Source: Bacteroidota bacterium (GTDB lineage: Bacteria > Bacteroidota > Bacteroidia > Chitinophagales > BACL12). From it: a DNA stretch of 61,537 nt. The notes under the pieces were generated by a model. The model worked only from the letters and a program-made list of their open reading frames with translations. It did not search any database and was not told the origin of the DNA. Numbering within the stretch: position 1 is the first letter of the stretch; every line of letters starts with the position of its first letter. The DNA lies in NCBI GenBank assembly GCA_016124275.1, contig WGOA01000022.1, positions 1 through 61,537 on the forward strand, written 5' to 3'. Below, piece by piece: positions 1-7,695 of the stretch. The position numbers and the translations under genes are program-made.

Positions 1-5
1 GAAAA

Positions 6-422
6 TCAACTCCAAACGCTCAACACCAATTTTCGGCCGGCGGCCCGGTTGCGGAATTCACAAAGGTAAATGCCCTGCCAGGTTCCGAGCAGCAACCCGC
101 GATCAGCAATGGGGCAACTCACGGAGCTGCCCACGAGCGTTGCCTTGATGTGTGCGGGCATGTCGTCCGGACCCTCGTCGGTGTGGGTGTATCCGGGATC
201 GTTCTCCGGGACCAGGCGATTGAACACATGTTCATAATCGTGCAACACAGACGGATCTGCGTTCTCATTAATGGTCAAGCCGGCTGACGTATGTAATATA
301 AACACATGCAACAAACCCCGGTCTGGCCACTCGGGAATGGCGGCCTCAATAAATGGAGTAATGAGATGAAAACCCCGCTTAAATGCGGGCAACTGCAGGT
401 TGGTTTGGCGGATCACCTGCAC
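6..422 (-). CDS. yjbQ: YjbQ family (UPF0047) protein
   Basis: A complete 138-residue protein, the usual length for the family, whose stop codon lies at positions 6-8. It shows the two family signatures: a His-Thr-Ser-Ala-Gly-Leu block followed by Asn-Glu-Asn-Ala-Asp-Pro (residues 44-57) and Gly-Thr-Trp-Gln-Gly followed by Cys-Glu-Phe-Arg (113-124). YjbQ proteins are small cytosolic proteins of uncertain physiological role; some have weak thiamine-phosphate synthase activity in vitro or on overexpression. There is no thiamine gene nearby, so context does not help. It follows the small membrane protein at 461-613 on the same strand after 38 nt and may be cotranscribed with it. Family assignment is secure; the biochemical role is not. 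Confidence 0.93.
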   Translation of the reverse strand: MQVIRQTNLQLPAFKRGFHLITPFIEAAIPEWPDRGLLHVFILHTSAGLTINENADPSVLHDYEHVFNRLVPENDPGYTHTDEGPDDMPAHIKATLVGSSVSCPIADRGLLLGTWQGIYLCEFRNRAAGRKLVLSVWS

Positions 423-460
423 AAAATAGCCAATAGGAGACTTCCGTTAAACCGCTGCGG

Positions 461-613
461 TCAATTCCCGAGCAGAAAGGTTCCGGTAAGCAACATGAGT
501 CCTGTGATAGCCACCCAAAATCGGCCTTCCTGCCAGATTTTGTGCCGGTGCTCCATCACCAGAAACCCGATGTTCATTCCAAAGGCCAGGATTATAGATA
601 AAAAGAGAATCAT
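461..613 (-). CDS. Small two-helix membrane protein (50 aa), function unknown
   Basis: A 50-codon reading frame from ATG at 611-613 to TGA at 461-463. It encodes an N-terminal hydrophobic helix starting Met-Ile-Leu-Phe-Leu-Ser (about residues 1-19), a short charged, probably cytosolic loop rich in Glu, His, Arg and Lys (about 20-33), and a second hydrophobic helix (about 34-48) ending Leu-Leu-Gly-Asn. This hairpin topology and the clean hydrophobic/charged partition argue for a real gene, whereas the longer overlapping frame at 447-647 has no such pattern. It lies 38 nt upstream of yjbQ on the same strand. I do not recognise the family and no function can be given. Confidence 0.5.
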   Translation of the reverse strand: MILFLSIILAFGMNIGFLVMEHRHKIWQEGRFWVAITGLMLLTGTFLLGN

Positions 614-775
614 GGTACTTAGAAGGTACGGAGTGTTGGCTTTTCAACCAAGCACTTTCTGACTTAAATTTCTGAAAATCAACAACATATGAGAACTGAA
701 TTTCATGTTTTCAGCCTTTTGGGCCCATGGACGCCTGCATCCCCGACGGGCGCGTGACCTTGCCCGCACAAGGGT

Positions 776-783
776 TAACTTTG
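776..783 (+). promoter_or_regulatory. Bacteroidota -7 promoter element
   Basis: TAACTTTG is a perfect match to the Bacteroidota -7 consensus TAnnTTTG. It lies 21 nt upstream of the ATG at 805, so transcription would begin near 790. This rules out the upstream in-frame ATG at 727 as the normal start and supports 805. Confidence 0.6.
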
Positions 784-804
784 CCGGGCGGTTCCGCTAA
801 CCCT

Positions 805-1851
805 ATGAAGATTTCTGCTTCCATTTATTCGCGCAACGGTCAAGGTTTGGAGGATACGGTGCGCGCACTGGATGCCCATCAGGTGGATTTCATCCACGTA
901 GATTGCCATAATGACCATGAGGTTTTCCAGGACATTGCTCGCATGCGAAAGGTGAGTACAACACCGATTGACCTGCACCTGATTACACCAGACCCTTCCC
1001 CGTTCTTTGAACCCATTCGCCAGCATCAGGTGAATCTGGTCTGCGTGCAGCAGGAGAATCTGGAACACGCGCTGAGCGTACCTGATGATTTGGTCAGTCG
1101 TTTCGGCCTCGCAGTGACCGCAGACACCCCTTTAGCCGTTTTTGAACCGCTGCGCAATCGCCTGCGCTTTGCGCTGTTCATGGCCACGACCCCAGGGCGC
1201 AGCGGGGGCCGCTTTGATCGGGTCAATTTTCGGCGCATCCGGCGATTCAAGCGGATGTTCCCTGAATTGCGCATTCACGTGGATGGAGGCGTGGACGAAG
1301 AAGTTTCGTTCATTTTGCGAAACATGGGGGTTTACGCGGCCGTGTCGGGATCTTTCCTCCTGGACGAACGCCTGGATATGGGCCCGCTTGGTGCGCGTTT
1401 GATGCGGCTCATGCACGGGGGCCATACCACCGGCCAAACAACTGAAGATGAATCGGGCCATTTCCGGGTTCGCGACTTCATGATGGAGCGCGATGAAATA
1501 CCGGTTCTGTCCGGCCCAGATCCCGGCCTGCCGGCCGTACTCCAATCGATTGAGGCGCACAACATGGGCTTTACCCTGCTGGAAGACCCCGAACAGCGCC
1601 TTCTTGGCCTGATCAGCAATGCCGATGTGCGGCGCGGCCTCTTGAAGCACCTGGACGATCTGAACCGGGTAGCCGTCCGCGATGTTATCAATCGGCAGCC
1701 GCTCTTTGCCCGCGAAGACGACACCGTTCATGCGCTCTTGCGCCGCATCAAATCCTGCCCGTTTCCCGTGAATTACCTGCCCGTTCTGGACCAGGAAAAC
1801 CGCGTTACCGGCGCACTTCAATTTCACAACCTCATTAAGGGAGAATCATGA
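805..1851 (+). CDS. Ribulose-phosphate 3-epimerase-like TIM barrel fused to a CBS-domain pair
   Basis: A 348-residue protein. Residues 1 to about 210 resemble ribulose-5-phosphate 3-epimerase: an N-terminal Met-Lys-Ile-Ser-Ala-Ser-Ile strand, Ile-His-Val-Asp (matching the His/Asp metal and acid-base pair), Asp-Leu-His-Leu-Ile (second His) and His-Val-Asp-Gly-Gly-Val (second catalytic Asp), then Ser-Gly-Ser-Phe. The Met-Asp-Gly-His-Phe-Val-Pro loop of true epimerases is replaced. Residues about 225-348 form two CBS motifs that closely resemble those of arabinose-5-phosphate isomerase (KdsD/KpsF), including Asp-Glu-Ile-Pro, Ser-Asn-Ala-Asp-Val-Arg-Arg and a final Phe-His-Asn-Leu-Ile. The start at 805 is preferred over the in-frame ATG at 727 because of the promoter element at 776 and the family N-terminus. 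The stop overlaps the DAHP synthase start by 4 nt, implying translational coupling. Substrate is not predictable; pentose phosphate is the obvious guess. Confidence 0.75.
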   Translation: MKISASIYSRNGQGLEDTVRALDAHQVDFIHVDCHNDHEVFQDIARMRKVSTTPIDLHLITPDPSPFFEPIRQHQVNLVCVQQENLEHALSVPDDLVSRFGLAVTADTPLAVFEPLRNRLRFALFMATTPGRSGGRFDRVNFRRIRRFKRMFPELRIHVDGGVDEEVSFILRNMGVYAAVSGSFLLDERLDMGPLGARLMRLMHGGHTTGQTTEDESGHFRVRDFMMERDEIPVLSGPDPGLPAVLQSIEAHNMGFTLLEDPEQRLLGLISNADVRRGLLKHLDDLNRVAVRDVINRQPLFAREDDTVHALLRRIKSCPFPVNYLPVLDQENRVTGALQFHNLIKGES

Positions 1852-2855
1852 TTGTACACGTGCAAAAAAATATTCCGGCTGCAAGCCTGGAACTGTTGGG
1901 TCGAAAGTTGCAGGCGGCTGTACTCACCACTCCTGAACGCCACATCCTGATCACCCCTTCCAGCTACCGCAGTGTAAACGGCGAAGCCGCAGGCGTGGAG
2001 CAGTACATCGAAGAGACGTTCGTGTTTGCAGATGACCGCCAAATGGCGGCCTTGGAATACACCAAAACAAAACGTACGGTCAACATAGGTAATGTTGCGG
2101 TAGGTGGCCAAACCGACCACTGCATCATGATCGCTGGTCCATGTTCCATTGAATCGGAGGAGCAGATTGACCAGGTTGCTCAGTTTCTGGTGGAGCGCGG
2201 TATCAAAACCCTTCGCGCCGGCTGTTACAAGCCGCGAACCTCTCCGTATAGTTTTCAAGGGTTGGGCTTGGAAGGGCTTAAGATGTTGGCGCGCGTTCGC
2301 GAGCGCTACGGTTTTTCCATCATCACCGAAGCGCGCGATGCCACCCACATTGATGAAATCATTGAATACGCAGACGTTATTCAGGTGGGTGCAAAAGCGA
2401 TGTATGACCAAGGCATTCTGCGCCGTTGCGGAACCAGCAACAAACCCGTGTTGATCAAACGCGGCTTTGGCAGCACCTTGCAGGAATTTGTGCAAGCTGC
2501 GGAGTTTGTGCTTTCGGCCGGCAACGACCAGGTTATGCTGTGCGAGCGCGGCATCCGAACCTTTGAGACCAAAACCCGCTTCACCCTGGATTTGTGCGGG
2601 GTGGCCTGGTTGAAAGCCCATACCAACCTGCCGCTGATCCTGGATCCCAGCCATGCGATGGGTTACCGCTACGGCGTTCCCGATCTGGCCAAAGCCTGCG
2701 TGGCCATGGGCGTTGATGGCCTGCTGATTGAGACGCATCCCAATCCGGATGTCGCCAAATCAGATGCGTCCCAACAACTCAACTTTGCTCAGTTCGGCGC
2801 CATGCACGACAGTTTGCGCGCGCTGGCACAGGCCGTTGGAAAAACGATGGTTTAA
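1848..2855 (+). CDS. aroF: 3-deoxy-7-phosphoheptulonate (DAHP) synthase, type I-beta with ferredoxin-like regulatory domain
   Basis: Condenses phosphoenolpyruvate with erythrose 4-phosphate, the first step of the shikimate pathway. The 335-residue protein has an N-terminal ferredoxin-like domain (about 1-85), as in the Thermotoga enzyme where it confers feedback inhibition, then the catalytic TIM barrel. The metal ligands expected for the family are present: Cys99 in Gly-Pro-Cys-Ser, His269 in Asp-Pro-Ser-His, Glu295 and Asp306. The Lys-Pro-Arg-Thr-Ser-Pro motif (128-133) marks DAHP synthase; the sister enzyme KDO-8-phosphate synthase carries Lys-Ala-Asn-Arg-Ser instead. It overlaps the upstream epimerase-CBS gene by 4 nt and is followed by a KdsC-type phosphatase after 62 nt, an unexpected neighbour for a shikimate enzyme. 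Confidence 0.93.
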   Translation: MIVHVQKNIPAASLELLGRKLQAAVLTTPERHILITPSSYRSVNGEAAGVEQYIEETFVFADDRQMAALEYTKTKRTVNIGNVAVGGQTDHCIMIAGPCSIESEEQIDQVAQFLVERGIKTLRAGCYKPRTSPYSFQGLGLEGLKMLARVRERYGFSIITEARDATHIDEIIEYADVIQVGAKAMYDQGILRRCGTSNKPVLIKRGFGSTLQEFVQAAEFVLSAGNDQVMLCERGIRTFETKTRFTLDLCGVAWLKAHTNLPLILDPSHAMGYRYGVPDLAKACVAMGVDGLLIETHPNPDVAKSDASQQLNFAQFGAMHDSLRALAQAVGKTMV

Positions 2856-2917
2856 GCAATCCCGGAGTGTTGCACAGCGAACGATATCCTTTCCCCCGAT
2901 TTATTTGTATTTAAGTC

Positions 2918-3430
2918 ATGAATTTAAACTCCGATTCTGCCCCAGCTTCTAACGCTGAACTGCGTCCGGACATTCGCTTTCTCGTGCTTGACGTTGACGG
3001 TACAATGACGGATGGCGGCATGTACATTTCTGAAAACGGCGATGAGTTCAAGCGGTTCAACACCAAAGACGGCATGGCCATCAAGCGGATTACGCGCGCG
3101 CAGTTTCCTGTCGCGTTTTTGAGTTCCGGGCTGGGCAAGGTTATGGTGCAGCGGCGTGCGGATATGCTGGGTGTTACGCGTTGTTTTGTGGGCGAAGGGC
3201 GCAAGTTGCCCCTTCTCGACGCCTGGCGCCAGGAACTCGGGCTGCAGTGGGCTGAAGTGGCCTACATTGGTGATGACGTGAACGACGAGGAATGCCTGCG
3301 CCATGTTGGCCTCAGCGCCTGCCCGGCTGACGCGCATCCGCGCATCCGCGGCCTGGTGAACGTAGTTTTGGAACATGCCGGAGGCCAGGCTTGTGTCCGG
3401 GAATTCATTGACCGATTTTTAGGGGAGTAA
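2918..3430 (+). CDS. kdsC: KdsC-type HAD phosphatase (3-deoxy-D-manno-octulosonate-8-phosphate phosphatase family)
   Basis: A 170-residue HAD-superfamily phosphatase without a cap domain, the usual size for KdsC. It shows Asp25-x-Asp27-Gly-Thr with Met-Thr-Asp-Gly-Gly (nucleophile and acid/base), Ser-Ser-Gly (motif II), Lys97 and Gly-Asp-Asp-Val-Asn-Asp (118-123, magnesium binding). KdsC dephosphorylates KDO-8-phosphate for the LPS inner core and works as a cytosolic tetramer; related proteins act on other 2-keto-3-deoxy sugar acids. About 20 N-terminal residues precede the first motif, slightly longer than usual. It is 9 nt upstream of an MsbA-like exporter, consistent with LPS assembly, but it also follows DAHP synthase, so a DAHP-like substrate cannot be excluded. 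Confidence 0.85.
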   Translation: MNLNSDSAPASNAELRPDIRFLVLDVDGTMTDGGMYISENGDEFKRFNTKDGMAIKRITRAQFPVAFLSSGLGKVMVQRRADMLGVTRCFVGEGRKLPLLDAWRQELGLQWAEVAYIGDDVNDEECLRHVGLSACPADAHPRIRGLVNVVLEHAGGQACVREFIDRFLGE

Positions 3431-3439
3431 TTTCAGCAA

Positions 3440-5293
3440 ATGAGTATTCGACGCAGAGGGATGGACGCCCCGGATGAACCGGTCATAAAACGGCTGGACC
3501 GCGATAGCCTGATGGCTTTGCGCCGGGTATGGCATTACATGCGTCCCTACCGCGGCTGGTTCGCAGCGGGCATGACCGCCCTGGTACTTTCTACACTGAC
3601 CATTCTGACTATTCCCCAGTTGGCCGGCGACCTGATCAATGTCGCTACCGGCGCCGATCCGCTGATTCCCGGCGACCTGGGCACGCTCGGACGCATTTTT
3701 GTGGCTATCCTGATTTTGCAGGCCTTCCTTAGTTTCATCCGCATTTACACCTTTGCCAAGGTCAGCGAGTACACGTTGTCGGACATTCGCAAGAGCCTGT
3801 ACGACCGTATGCTGGGTTTGCCTTTTCCGTTTTACGAAAAACGCCGCGTTGGCGAACTCACCAGCCGGATTACCAACGACGTCACGGAACTCCAGGACCT
3901 GATTTCCAACATTTTAGCGGAGTTCCTTCGGCAAATTGCTACGCTGGTGTTGGGGGTAACGGCGCTTTTTTTCAAGTCGCCTCAACTGACGGGGCTGATG
4001 TTGCTGATCATTCCCGTAGCGGCGGTAGCGGCGATGTATTTCGGCCGCTACATCCGGCGCCTGGCGCGCGAGCGGCAGGACATGCTGGCCGAAAGCAACG
4101 TGGTGGTGGAGGAAACCCTGCAAAACATTCAAACGGTCAAAAGTTTTACCAACGAGAATCTGGAAAGCCGGCGCTACGCCAGCTTTCAGGCCAAGGTGGT
4201 TCAGCTGGCCATGCAAGCCGCGCGGTACAGGGGCTTGTTCGTGAGCTTTATCATCATTGCCTTTTTGGGTGGCATCGGGTTGATCATGTGGTACGGCAGT
4301 ACGCTGATTGCTTCAGGTGCTATGGCTGCCGGCGACCTGGTTTCGTTTATCATCTACACCGCTTTCATTGGCGGCTCCATCAGCGGCATGGTGGAACTCT
4401 ACGGCGGGCTGCTGCGCTCCGTGGGTGCTTCAGATCGAATCTTTGACATGCTGCACGAAGACTTGGAAGTTGACCTGGCGCAGCCTCCGCGCAGCCTGGC
4501 CTTGGGCGGTGCCGTGAGCTTGGCCAATGTTCGCTTCGCCTACCCCACCCGACCGGACATCACCGTCTTGCAAGACTTTACGTTGTCGCTGGCACCGGGC
4601 GAAAAGGTAGCGTTGGCAGGACCTTCCGGCGCGGGAAAATCTACCGTAGCACAACTTATCCTGGGTTTCTATGAACTGGAGCAGGGCAGCCTCTCCTACG
4701 ATGGAAAACCAGCCTCTGCTTTCAGCAAACGGGATATTCGCCGCCACATTGCCGTTGTGCCCCAAGAGGTCATTCTGTTTGGCGGCACCATCCGCGAAAA
4801 CATTGCCTACGGCAAGCCCGATGCTACGGATGCAGAAATTATTGAAGCAGCCACCAAGGCGAATGCCTGGCAGTTCATCAGCGGCTTTCCGGAAAAACTG
4901 GAAACTGTTGTCGGTGAACGCGGCATCAAACTATCTGGTGGCCAGCGCCAACGGGTGGCTATTGCCCGGGCCATTTTGAAAGACCCGGCCATCCTGATTC
5001 TGGATGAGGCCACATCCAGCCTTGACGCCGAATCCGAGCGCCTGGTTCAGGACGCACTTGAACTGTTGATGAACAATCGCACTACCCTCATCATTGCGCA
5101 CCGCCTGAGCACCATTCGAAAAGTAGACCGCATTCATGTGCTTCAAGAAGGCCGGATCGCAGAAACGGGCACGTTTGAAGCGCTAGCGGCCAAACCGGGT
5201 GGATTGTTCGCTAATTTGCTCAGGCTGCAATTTGAGGAAAGCGATCTGGTTCTGGAAGATGGGGCACTGCCTCAAGGGACCAGACCTTCGTAA
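3440..5293 (+). CDS. ABC exporter, fused permease and ATPase (MsbA-like)
   Basis: A 617-residue half-transporter with an N-terminal six-helix ABC_membrane domain (about residues 35-335) and a C-terminal nucleotide-binding domain: Walker A Gly-Pro-Ser-Gly-Ala-Gly-Lys-Ser near 393, signature Leu-Ser-Gly-Gly-Gln near 497, Walker B Ile-Leu-Ile-Leu-Asp-Glu near 517 and the H-loop His near 553. Such proteins dimerise in the inner membrane and export lipids, peptides or drugs. Its position directly after kdsC suggests lipid A-core flipping, but sequence features alone do not separate MsbA from multidrug exporters. It is the last gene of the plus-strand operon and faces a convergent hydrolase gene. 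Confidence 0.88.
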   Translation: MSIRRRGMDAPDEPVIKRLDRDSLMALRRVWHYMRPYRGWFAAGMTALVLSTLTILTIPQLAGDLINVATGADPLIPGDLGTLGRIFVAILILQAFLSFIRIYTFAKVSEYTLSDIRKSLYDRMLGLPFPFYEKRRVGELTSRITNDVTELQDLISNILAEFLRQIATLVLGVTALFFKSPQLTGLMLLIIPVAAVAAMYFGRYIRRLARERQDMLAESNVVVEETLQNIQTVKSFTNENLESRRYASFQAKVVQLAMQAARYRGLFVSFIIIAFLGGIGLIMWYGSTLIASGAMAAGDLVSFIIYTAFIGGSISGMVELYGGLLRSVGASDRIFDMLHEDLEVDLAQPPRSLALGGAVSLANVRFAYPTRPDITVLQDFTLSLAPGEKVALAGPSGAGKSTVAQLILGFYELEQGSLSYDGKPASAFSKRDIRRHIAVVPQEVILFGGTIRENIAYGKPDATDAEIIEAATKANAWQFISGFPEKLETVVGERGIKLSGGQRQRVAIARAILKDPAILILDEATSSLDAESERLVQDALELLMNNRTTLIIAHRLSTIRKVDRIHVLQEGRIAETGTFEALAAKPGGLFANLLRLQFEESDLVLEDGALPQGTRPS

Positions 5294-5307
5294 GCTTCCA
5301 GCGACAA

Positions 5308-5334
5308 CTTTGCGGAAATCCGCTCACCGCAAAG
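5308..5334. terminator. Hairpin between convergent genes
   Basis: Perfect 8-bp stem (CTTTGCGG / CCGCAAAG, arms 5308-5315 and 5327-5334) with an 11-nt loop, placed 14 nt after the ABC exporter stop and in the gap to a convergent gene. There is no T-run, so it is at most a weak or factor-dependent terminator. Confidence 0.35.
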
Positions 5335-5384
5335 GCCCATTCCCTTCCCTTCAGAAGCCCGCAACAACCAGGCTGCCCTTGCCC

Positions 5385-6152
5385 TCACAAGCTGTTTAAG
5401 AAACGCTGCACCACTTCATAAAACGCGCGGGGTTGATCGGCATGCAACCAATGACCGGCGTTTGGTATGGTTTGCAAGCTCGCCTGGGGAAACAGTTCTG
5501 CTATGGCTGGCCAATCTGCGTCTTCCACATAGTTTGACCGCCCTCCACGGACAAAAAGCGCCGGGCCATCATAGGCGAAATCGGCACCTTCAAAACCCAA
5601 AATATCGGTGTACTCCTGCTCAATGACCGGGAGGTTCATTTTCCAACGGTAGCCACCCTCGGGATTTCGGGTTAGGTTTTTGAGGAGGAATAGGCGGACA
5701 TCCCCATCCGGGATGAATCGTCCAAGCTGTTCTTCCGCCTCGGTCCGGTCAGCAAGTTGTTCTGGCGTTACCTTTTTCAATCCGTCAAAAATCGCGTCGT
5801 GGCCAGGAGGGTAAGTTTTGGGAGCAATGTCAGCCACGATCAAGGCTTCGGTCAGGTCGGGATGATCCAGGGCAAAACGCATGGCTGTCTTGCCGCCCAT
5901 GCTGTGGCCTAAAACTGCAGCCTTGCGGATGCCGTGGTCTTCAAAAAAGGCCCGCAGGTCTTCGGCCATGGTCGTGTAGTCCATCGGCGCTGCATGGGGA
6001 GAGCGGCCGTGGTTGCGTTGATCCACCAGATAGACCGTATGCGCTTCGGCGAATTGTTTTCCCAGAGTCACCCAGTTATCCAGGGAGCCAAAGAGCCCGT
6101 GCAGGATAACCAGGGCTGGTCCAGAACCGATTTCGCGATAATTCAATAGCAT
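5385..6152 (-). CDS. Alpha/beta hydrolase (YbfF-like esterase)
   Basis: A 255-residue alpha/beta-hydrolase fold protein with oxyanion-hole His-Gly-Leu-Phe-Gly (18-22), an Asp-Gln-Arg-Asn-His-Gly-Arg-Ser block (44-51), the nucleophile elbow Gly-His-Ser84-Met-Gly-Gly and catalytic His234 in Asn-Ala-Gly-His-Trp. The acid is probably Asp211 or Asp213. These motifs match the YbfF family of cytosolic acyl-ester and acyl-CoA hydrolases. No signal peptide is visible. It lies 89 nt downstream of the DUF58 gene on the same strand. Substrate is unknown. Confidence 0.85.
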   Translation of the reverse strand: MLLNYREIGSGPALVILHGLFGSLDNWVTLGKQFAEAHTVYLVDQRNHGRSPHAAPMDYTTMAEDLRAFFEDHGIRKAAVLGHSMGGKTAMRFALDHPDLTEALIVADIAPKTYPPGHDAIFDGLKKVTPEQLADRTEAEEQLGRFIPDGDVRLFLLKNLTRNPEGGYRWKMNLPVIEQEYTDILGFEGADFAYDGPALFVRGGRSNYVEDADWPAIAELFPQASLQTIPNAGHWLHADQPRAFYEVVQRFLNSL

Positions 6153-6241
6153 TTCATATGGTATGTAGTGGAGGGCGATTCAAAAAAGTGGATCACACAG
6201 CACACCCTCACCTTACTGGCTATTCGCAGGATTGGGCTTGA

Positions 6242-7183
6242 TCAGGCCATCCGCATCCGTTTGGTCAGGTAAGGCATGAGCACCTGGCGAAAACTCAGGG
6301 CGGCATCGGCTTCCACATAATCAATTCGAAATTGTCCACAGCGCAGTTCAAGCTCTTTGCGGAATTGCTGCATGCGGGTCACGTAGCGCTCGCGCACATC
6401 GTTGGAGCGGAGTTTGACTTCCTCGCCGGTCTCCAAATCGATGAACAGGTAAGGCTTGTTGTCAAAGCCAAAGTCCAGTTCGCGCGCCTTGTCCGTGACG
6501 TGAAAAAGGACGACTTCGTGCTTGGCATGTCGAAGGTGTTGCAAGGCGCTAAACAACTCTTCCACATGGTCCAAATCGTCAAACATATCGCTAAAGATAA
6601 CCACCATGGATCGGCGATGTGCACTTTCTGCAATCTGGTGCAAGCAATGGGCCGCGCGGGTTTTTCGGTTGCGGCTGCCTTCCTGCAGGGTGCGCTCAAT
6701 GTGGCTCAATAAAAGCCGATGGTGCAACGCACTGGATCGGTCCTTCGTATGCACGGTCAGTTCTTCGTCAAAAATGGATAGCCCTACGGCATCCCGCTGC
6801 ATTTTCATCAGGTGCATCAGCGCGGCGGCCCCAACGGCGGCAAAGCGCATTTTGTTGATGCCCCCGCGTTTCTTCAGCAGATCGCCTTCAGGAAAATGCA
6901 TGGAGGAAGACGCATCCAACACCAAGTGGCAGCGCAGGTTGGTCTCTTCCTCGTAGCGTTTGGTGTACAAACGATCCGTGCGGGCATAGACTTTCCAATC
7001 GACGTGCCGCATAGGCTGCCCGGGATTGTACAATTGGTGCTCGGCAAACTCGACGGAAAAACCGTGAAAAGGGCTCTTGTGGAGGCCAATGATAAAGCCT
7101 TCCACAACCTGACGCGCAATCAGTTCAAGGTTTTCGATCTCCCGGTAATCCCGGAGCGTAAGCAGTTCTTCCGTTTCAGGCAT
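6242..7183 (-). CDS. DUF58 domain protein with von Willebrand A-like fold
   Basis: A 313-residue protein with the DUF58 signature: a positively charged N-terminal region (Phe-Ser-Val-Glu-Phe-Ala-Glu-His), His-Val-Asp-Trp-Lys-Val-Tyr-Ala-Arg (60-68) and a MIDAS-like Asp90-x-Ser92-x-Ser94 motif of the VWA-like domain. DUF58 proteins usually partner with a MoxR AAA ATPase and Bat/VWA proteins in envelope stress or metal-chelatase-like complexes, but neither MoxR nor Bat genes are visible in this window. There is no membrane anchor. It is followed after 89 nt by the hydrolase gene and preceded by a short tandem repeat. Confidence 0.9.
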   Translation of the reverse strand: MPETEELLTLRDYREIENLELIARQVVEGFIIGLHKSPFHGFSVEFAEHQLYNPGQPMRHVDWKVYARTDRLYTKRYEEETNLRCHLVLDASSSMHFPEGDLLKKRGGINKMRFAAVGAAALMHLMKMQRDAVGLSIFDEELTVHTKDRSSALHHRLLLSHIERTLQEGSRNRKTRAAHCLHQIAESAHRRSMVVIFSDMFDDLDHVEELFSALQHLRHAKHEVVLFHVTDKARELDFGFDNKPYLFIDLETGEEVKLRSNDVRERYVTRMQQFRKELELRCGQFRIDYVEADAALSFRQVLMPYLTKRMRMA

Positions 7184-7203
7184 CGGGGCGAATCAGGGTC
7201 AAC

Positions 7204-7234
7204 AACTGGGTTCGCAATTGGGCTCGCAATTGGA
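7204..7234. repeat. 12-bp degenerate tandem repeat
   Basis: Two and a half copies of a 12-bp unit (CAACTGGGTTCG, CAATTGGGCTCG, CAATTGG) sit between the thioredoxin and DUF58 genes, just upstream of the DUF58 start codon. Confidence 0.7.
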
Positions 7235-7286
7235 TTGAAGGCCGCAAGGAACTCCATCCGGGGCATCGCAAAAGAAAGGCAAAGCC

Positions 7287-7604
7287 TCAAAGATGAGCCT
7301 TCAATTTCTGCTCCAGCACGGCCTTGGGTGCAGCACCCACTTGCTTGTCTACTACCTGGCCATTTTTGACAAAAAGGATGGTAGGAATGTTCATGATCCG
7401 GTAGCGCTGCGTAATCTCCGGGTTGTGGTCCACGTTAACCTTGCCGATATTGGCCTGGCTGCCGTATTCTTTGGCTAGCTCTTCCACTATGGGACCGACC
7501 ATGCGACAAGGACCGCACCATTCGGCCCAAAAATCGATCATTGCAACTTTATCTGCTTCCAAAACATCTTGCTGGAAATTGGCATCCGTAAACTCGAGGG
7601 CCAT
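7287..7604 (-). CDS. trxA: Thioredoxin
   Basis: A 105-residue single-domain cytosolic thioredoxin with the redox motif Trp-Cys30-Gly-Pro-Cys33-Arg, the buried Asp in Ile-Asp-Phe-Trp and the cis-proline segment Ile-Pro-Thr-Ile. The length matches canonical thioredoxin and there is no signal peptide. It reduces disulfides in ribonucleotide reductase, peroxiredoxins and other cytosolic partners. It has its own likely promoter (TATCTTAG at 7661-7668) and is followed by the DUF58 gene. Confidence 0.97.
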   Translation of the reverse strand: MALEFTDANFQQDVLEADKVAMIDFWAEWCGPCRMVGPIVEELAKEYGSQANIGKVNVDHNPEITQRYRIMNIPTILFVKNGQVVDKQVGAAPKAVLEQKLKAHL

Positions 7605-7660
7605 GAGAGATTGTCTTTTTTAAGAAAATTTGGACAAAAGCTTGTCTGACTTTTACAACG

Positions 7661-7668
7661 CTAAGATA
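7661..7668 (-). promoter_or_regulatory. Putative -7 element of trxA
   Basis: TATCTTAG on the minus strand matches TAnnTTTG at all but one position of the fixed bases and would give a leader of about 50 nt to the trxA ATG. Confidence 0.4.
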
Positions 7669-7695
7669 CGCGTAAAGTTCCCCAAGCCGTCCATA

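Noticed and set aside
447..647. A 66-codon frame around 447-647 on the minus strand
   Set aside because: The overlapping 50-codon frame at 461-613 has a sensible membrane topology; this one does not.
1848..2855. KDO-8-phosphate synthase (kdsA) for the gene before kdsC
   Set aside because: The Lys-Pro-Arg-Thr-Ser-Pro motif and the ferredoxin-like N-domain identify DAHP synthase, despite the LPS-like context.
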